Below are positions 58,701 through 64,000 of a stretch of 64,000 bases of DNA, one piece after another; positions within the stretch are counted from its first letter, which is position 1; each line of letters starts with the position of its first letter. Under the pieces are notes generated by a model that was not told where the DNA came from, searched no databases, and saw only the letters and a list, made by a program, of their open reading frames with translations. A program made the translations under genes and the position numbers. The DNA is from Ulva prolifera (lineage: Eukaryota > Chlorophyta > Ulvophyceae > Ulvales > Ulvaceae), in the NCBI GenBank assembly GCA_023078555.1, contig CM041202.1, forward strand, positions 5,132,522-5,196,521. The letters run 5' to 3'.

Positions 58701-59887
58701 CGGTTTTGTACATTTCAGCTCTGTGTCCCGCTCATCTGTGCATACTTGAGTGTCCACGAGCCATGTCTGTCAGGGCCTTGCGATTGACATTGGTCTCTTC
58801 CGGAATCTGGCAGGATCTCTATGACAAGCTTTTCAGGAGGTTCATTCGTTCGCTCCACGGACACAGCAGTCTGTCCGTGTAGCCACCCCATGTGAAACAC
58901 TGCAATGCGTTGATCTGGGTCTTGCAAGGCGGTTGAGGCCATGGCGACGATCTCCTGCGTGTTGCATCACTGCTGTGAGACTTCTGGCAGTGATGCGATG
59001 CAGATAGCTATCGCTCGTTGCTCGCAGCTTGTGTGACCCGAGAAGTGGCAAGTTGGACGGTAGTTGTTCTGGCGTCACACAATTTACGCCCAGAACGATA
59101 CACCGCCTCTTTGAAGAGTGTCTCGGGCACTTTCGCGGCTGTTTGACGTGAATGGGCAGCACCAGGTCGTAGCGAGCGCTGCAATTGAGTGTTGGTTTGA
59201 AGTTCAGATTGCTGTACGTCGACGCCCTCATAAACCACGAAAGACGAGATGTTTTATCTGCCTAACAGTCATCACATAGTCTATTGAATCCGCAAAAGTA
59301 GAGCGCTGACCGCGAATGAACACCTGCGTGTGCAGAAGTTGAACTTCACGTTCTGAAGCTTAAAAGTACCAGCAGCCGCATCATACAAGTGACATTCTCG
59401 CCACAAAGATGATTTTTGAATTATCTACTACCCACAGGATCCTGCTCACGTCAGGGTGAGCATAGCTTCAGTGCTGAGTATCTTCACAAGCCCCTGCCCG
59501 ATCCCATTCATGTCACAAGTGCACTGCGGGCGTAGCCGTGATTCTGCTAAAGCCCATGCTCGAGATGCTGTGTGGAATCGATGTCGTGTATTGTTTTCAG
59601 GTGTATTCTGATTGGGTTGTTGTGCTACTTCTTCAAACGCAGACGGCTGGCACGACGGAGAGCAGCACAAAGCCAGCCCGGGCAAACAGCCAACACATTT
59701 CCAGCAAACATATTTTCTATATTCATGGCGTCACCGCCAGTGCCGCAGCAGCAACACACATCGACAGCGGTGTCAACAGCGAAGGCCCAGCCAGACGACG
59801 GATCTGGAACTGCATGGACGCATGCTGGACATGAGCAAGCTGCAATCGTCTAAGAACATGACATATCTCGAGATAGCCCAAAACTAG
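55740..59887 (+). CDS. Family Y duplicated locus, copy 1 (membrane-protein gene, joins unresolved)
   Basis: Plus-strand blocks conserved with copy 2 include CVNCMFNDVLSNCRP near 55838, LYMALLSLLRLPNMLGLS near 56420, VWGACVSLITSAHAYMSLPG near 56710 with the same stop, and a last exon from 59601. That exon reads CILIGLLCYFFKRRRLARRR, one membrane helix with a strongly basic tail. After it, two overlapping frames remain open: one ends HEQAAIV at 59853, the other TDLELHGRMLDMSKLQSSKN to 59887. A 59-base intron with a GC donor (59666-region) would select the second. About 1 kb between 57.8 and 58.9 kb has no counterpart in copy 2 and is probably inserted. More than one gene may be present. Function unknown. 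Confidence 0.4.
55911..55944 (+). mobile_element. Possible LINE 3'-end stub
   Basis: The sequence gcctgccagctcgcactcac then ccttgtaac has the terminal signature but a poorly matching core. No target duplication was seen. Confidence 0.3.
56224..56300 (-). repeat. Dispersed repeat family 2 copy
   Basis: The minus strand shares gcatgtgctcccggagttgt with the 22527 copy. Related segments inside the Y units lie at 57033-57105 and 61359-61435 (both minus). Confidence 0.5.
56609..56635 (+). repeat. C27 homopolymer
   Basis: A run of 27 C residues inside family Y copy 1, absent at the equivalent place in copy 2. A G20 run follows at 57448-57467. Confidence 0.9.
57448..57467 (+). repeat. G20 homopolymer
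   Basis: A run of 20 G residues in family Y copy 1, absent from copy 2. Confidence 0.9.
57860..58870. other. Segment of Y copy 1 without counterpart in copy 2
   Basis: Aligned landmarks are offset by about 4.3 kb before this stretch and by about 3.23 kb after it, so roughly 1.1 kb was gained in copy 1 or lost from copy 2. It contains a 14-base tandem repeat, agagctctggattc (58067-58104, nearly three units). No target duplication or coding domain was recognised. Confidence 0.5.
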
Positions 59888-60329
59888 GTCCACAGACATT
59901 GCACGATGTTCCGCACATACAATTACTGGGTGCACTTTGTTGAGCATTGTGGCATTCTCAATCAATCGACCGTGTCCGGAGCTTACATTCGGCACATAAG
60001 ACCTGATTTTGACGCTATGGCGTCAAGGCAAAACGTGTCACTCTATCATAGTCTGTATTCAGATGGACAATGCAGGAATGTTTGCAGACGGTGGGACTGC
60101 AACAATCGTGCAGTAGAGTCCTGCTGTGGCAAGCAACAGGTAGACAGAAGCGTAGCTGTCTGCCGTCCGGAAAGAGTGGTGCATGGAGGACCCAGTATTT
60201 GCCACGCCATTCAGCTGCTGTTAGACATGGGGAGCAGCAGGGGGAAGATACCAAGAAGGCGGATGAACATCTGGCAAACCAACAGCAGCAGGCTGCCACA
60301 GTAAGAGTCATGAAGCAAGACTAGACATG

Positions 60330-63092
60330 GACCTGTGCTGGCACATGGCTAGACTTGAGGCGATCATGCTGTGCACGCAACAAAGGACTTGTGGCTCACG
60401 TCTTGGACATAATTCCCGATATGCCAATTGCCTGTTCAATGAGGTCTCGTCGCATTGTTGTCCAACATGCCAGCGACCCATTCGAACGCTGCATGAGCAC
60501 AAATGGTCCTGCCCCTCGTCCTCGTCCTGGTACCGCATCCACAGCAGCAGCACAGCCCGAGTGGCTGCTGGTCTCGCCATGCCCTTGTACGGGAGCCCGC
60601 GTCACCACAGCAGCCTGTGCCTCCGCCCCATAATGATGCATCGGGAGTACTGCGATTCTACATGCCTGTCATCGAGGCCTGGCCCCATGTTGATTCAAAT
60701 TGATTCAAATTTATTCAAATGTGTTCAATTCAAACGCCACCTTGTGAGAATGGCAGCCCTATAGGACCACGAAAGTGCAATGCACGCAGTATGTACAGCA
60801 TGCCAGCACGAGAGCAGCTCTGGACTCCTCAGCCATGTCCATGTCACAGCGCAGAGTGTGTCTAGCTCCTGCGCCCTGTGCACGGCGCTCCTTGTGCTGC
60901 TGCGGCTGCCCACTTTGCTGTCCCGGCCGGTGGTGCTGACAGGCATATGGGCCATGCGCTGCAGAGAGTGCCGGCACTTCCCGCCGCCGTACGCGGCCCT
61001 GCCTCAGCCCTGCATGCCCTCCACAGCTGTCGCCTGGTACCCAGGTCGCTCTGGGGAGCCTGTGTCAGCCTGATGACGGCCGCGCGCGTATTTGTGTCGC
61101 TGCGTGGGTATGCGAGGATGCTGCAGTGAGGCGCGCGGCGAGTGTGGCGCGGACACTCGCCGTACCCTCTGGCGTGGCGCTTTGGTTTCTCCCTGGTCGC
61201 CCAGGGCGAGGTCGTGCGCAGGATATAGCGTATGCGACTGCCCGCTGTGCGCTGCTCGGTGTGTGTCGTGGCCGTCCTGCGGGACTGACCTGCGCTCGTC
61301 GCCGCGATCCAGCCGGTGCATGAACATCAGCGCATATGTGGAGTAAAGTGTAGCGAATCTGGACTTACTCAGCCGTATGTCCCTGGGACATCAACAACTC
61401 CGGATGAACGGGACCAGATGCCGAGGGCGTACACCACCTGAGTGCCCCCCTCAGACAACTGTACGAAAATCACAGGGCCTCCGCCTGTGCCGAGCGAAGT
61501 GGTCACGCACTGCTGTTTCAATTCATTTCACCCGGGAGCGCGTGTGCAGAATCGGTTCTGCAACATCCCGGGCGAGGAGGCAGGCTGCACACCATCCACA
61601 GCCCATTGCCCTGGAGCACAACGGGCTGCCTACGTGCACATGCATGCTTGCTTGCTGGATCACACCGGGCTGCCTACTATTAGTAGTACGTGCACATGCA
61701 TGCTTGCGTAGGCAGCCGTACCGTCAGCATGCGTGCTCGGCAAGATCTGTGCCAGGCTTCCTAGGCTCAACATTCTTTGTCCAGCCTTGGGCTTCCTCGC
61801 TCCCGGTGTTGCACCGTGCAGGAAGCAGCACATGTGGCCGCTAGCTTTGCCGCTGGCCAACACTTGCACTGACAAAGGACAGAGGCCGGGCATGCTACTG
61901 GTTCTCGGAATGCATTCTTTGTTCAGGTATGTGTGCATGAATACATTAGCCATATCCATTGCAACACAGATAAGTTCTGTGGGACAGGTAGCACTGTAAG
62001 CATTGCACGCTGATGCAGCGCAACACAGTCACACCAACATCGCCCCCATGAGGTTCATCATCTGCTCCCAGGACGCAGCTGGCTGTCCGTGTAGCCACCC
62101 GTCCTGTCGCAGACAGACAGAAATGCGACGGCATGGGCTGTGCAAGGCTGCAGAGGCAAGCCGTGGAAACGCTCTCCTGGACGATCCATGGCAGGACTGT
62201 GCGTTCAAAGGTTCCATGGGCAGGGACCCGATGGGGGTGTTGATCGCTATCGTGCCTTGCTCGAAGCTTGTGCGACATCGACGTGCGGGACGGCAAGTCG
62301 ACCCTAGGTTGTTCTGACGTGACACCGCCCACAACAATACACCACATCTTGGGGCTGTTTGGTGTTTGTACTGCTTCAATTGACTAGGCGGACCCCTGCC
62401 TCCCGGTTCACAGCGAGCGGTGCAATTGGATGCACGTTTGAAGTTGGAGCTGCTGTACGTCATGGCGCTCGTATTCCGCAACTGTCACAAATTTCCCGCC
62501 GAATGGTCTGGACATAGTCTGCCAGGTCCGCAACAGTAGACAGGCGAGAGTGAGTGAATATCTGCGTGTGCAGGATTTGAACTTCACGTTCCGAACAAGC
62601 TTGAAAGTACCAGCAGCCAGTACTTCTGTCGCGACGACAGCAATGTTCGACGCGTTTCCGGTCAAGGGGATCCTGCTCGCTTCAGAGTGAGCATATCTTC
62701 ACTAAAGATTCTTCAGTACTGACTGTCGCAACAAACTGTTACCCAATGCGCATCTACAATGCATTGCCGGTGTCGACGCGAAAATGCGAACTAGTATATG
62801 CAATTCTACATCGATGCTGTGTTTATTCAGTTGTGTTACGGTTGGACTGTTGTGCTTCTTTTTGAAACGAAAGTGTCTGGCACGGAGGAGAGCAGCACAG
62901 AATCAGCACGGAGGAGACCAGCCCGGGTAAACAGCCAACGCATTTCCAGCCAACATATTTTATTGAATCATGGCATCATCTCCAGTGCCTCAGCAGCGAC
63001 AAGCCTTGGTTCCAGGGGCAAAGGATCAGCCAGATGACAGATCTGGAAGTGCATGGACGAACGCTGGACACGAGCAAGCTACAACCGTCTAA
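60330..63092 (+). CDS. Family Y duplicated locus, copy 2
   Basis: Blocks matching copy 1 are ANCLFNEVSSHCCPTCQRPI near 60420, LCTALLVLLRLPTLLSRPVV near 60880 and LWGACVSLMTAARVFVSLRG near 61058 (the stop is kept). A last exon starts at 62831 after ttattcag and encodes VTVGLLCFFLKRKCLARRR. In direct reading this exon stops at 62928-62930 (TAA), where copy 1 has CAA. If GTAAAC there is instead a donor, a 59-base intron ending tcatctccag would continue the protein. The helix plus basic tail is the best-conserved part and the best evidence for coding. The start and the full exon chain are unknown. Confidence 0.4.
61359..61435 (-). repeat. Dispersed repeat family 2 copy
   Basis: The minus strand contains ggtcccgttcatccggagtt, then gtt and catacggctgagtaagtcca. 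This is the closest relative of the copy at 22527-22612. Confidence 0.6.
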
Positions 63093-64000
63093 GAACATGA
63101 CATAGCCCGAGACTAGATCCACAGACATTATACGATGTTCTGCACATAAAGTTCCTGGATGCACTTTGTTGAACATTGTGGCATTCTCAATCGACCGTGT
63201 CCTGAACCAGGTGATTCTTGGTGACATCCTCTTCTCAGGGCGGATCAGCGCTCGTCGAGGGCAAAAAACAGTTGGTGTCACACGCAAGACCGCGAACAGG
63301 CACAACAGGCCAGGGAGAACCTGCGTGGCCAACATCCTGATGATCAGAACGAATCTGCAGACCCGCGAGGGCCCTCTTGACGTGAAAGGCCTGATATGTG
63401 ACGCATGGCGCCAAAAAATGGCAGATCACTGTATTATAGAGTGTAATCAAATGGAGATAGCAGCACTGTCCCCACACTGCATAAAATCGTGCAGCCGAGC
63501 GCTAATCCAGCAAGCAAAAGCAGACATAAGGCCAGCTACATGCTGTCCGGAAAGCAGGTTGCAAGGAGAAAACAAAGTTGTCCACGCGATTCAGCTTGTA
63601 GCCAACTTGCACATCTGCTGGGTCACAGCAGCAAAGCCAATGCAGGAATGCCGTCAAGTCCGGATGCGCGACCAACGCACACAGCTAGCGAAGAATACAG
63701 GTTGCAGCTAGCGAAGAATACAGGTTGCAAATCAGCCGCATTATTGCAGACTATGTAACAAAGCTGTGCACCGGGCACATGTTTCCTTCCAATCGCACAA
63801 GCAGCAACAGCATCAGCAACTCGTTGCTCAAGGTGTTGCTGGAATCATGCGGCTTTGCGGCAGGTAGGTCATCATATCGTAGACCATCTGACACAGCGGA
63901 CGCGAACTTTGTTGTGACAAGAATAGTTTCTAATGCACTGCTTCTCAGACCACCTCTGCTTGCAGTGCTACTTCCATGCACTGACAGCAATCTGTGAAAC
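63093..64000. other. End of the Y duplication, no gene supported
   Basis: 63100-63200 matches 59888-59985 and about 63535-63600 matches 60155-60230, so the duplicated unit continues here. A 23-base tandem duplication (agctagcgaagaatacaggt plus tgc) is at 63683-63728. Confidence 0.5.

Noticed and set aside
1-64000. CRISPR array, bacterial operons, rRNA genes
   Set aside because: No regularly spaced direct repeats with spacers, no ribosome-binding-site-led gene strings, and no rRNA-like sequence were seen.

Overview
The window looks like nuclear DNA of a eukaryote, most likely a green alga or a similar unicellular phototroph. Three things point that way. The genes are broken by short GT-AG introns with occasional GC-AG introns. 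There is a RAP-domain protein, a family much expanded in algae. The end of a LINE reads like the C-terminal region of algal LINE proteins. No bacterial operon, CRISPR array, rRNA gene or complete tRNA gene was found. Most reading frames here are antisense or out-of-frame shadows, so I called genes where exon joins keep frame, paralogues agree, or a domain can be read.

Layout. 1.5-18 kb is a tandem segmental duplication (offset about 9.5-10 kb) carrying two minus-strand NB-ARC (STAND/NLR-like) genes. The left copy reads as an intact five-exon gene of 760 codons; the right copy looks decayed. Between them lie a palindrome-rich stretch with a 21-bp hairpin and a short LINE fragment with perfect 14-bp target duplications. 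19.15-20.57 kb is a non-autonomous DNA transposon with 130-bp terminal inverted repeats and a perfect 8-bp target duplication. 20.6-25.8 kb has repeats but no gene I can support. 25.8-31.5 kb holds two minus-strand genes: a long Ser/Pro-rich protein with SPTK-type repeats and a probable membrane segment, and the 3' part of an unknown gene. 34.3-37.5 kb (plus strand) holds a possible terminal exon, a 51-residue single-pass membrane protein gene and a RAP-domain gene whose intron carries an AT-rich, organelle-like palindromic insert.

39.5-55.3 kb is the most striking part. A two-gene cassette is repeated four times head to tail, with a period of about 4.2-4.5 kb. Each cassette has a gene for a small protein with one membrane helix (family X), followed by a two-exon ankyrin-like gene. 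Three ankyrin copies look intact (275, 276 and 273 residues). The third in the row keeps only exon 2 and sits beside a 102-bp near-perfect palindrome containing tRNA box-A-like sequence. 55.7-63.1 kb is another tandem duplication, of a locus (family Y) that ends in a membrane helix plus a basic tail.

How it may fit together (inference): LRR-less NB-ARC proteins, ankyrin-like proteins paired with small membrane proteins, and a second duplicated membrane family form a cluster of lineage-specific, tandemly expanding genes. Intracellular sensing or membrane signalling are possible roles; the sequence proves none. LINE 3' stubs and a second dispersed repeat family run through the whole window.
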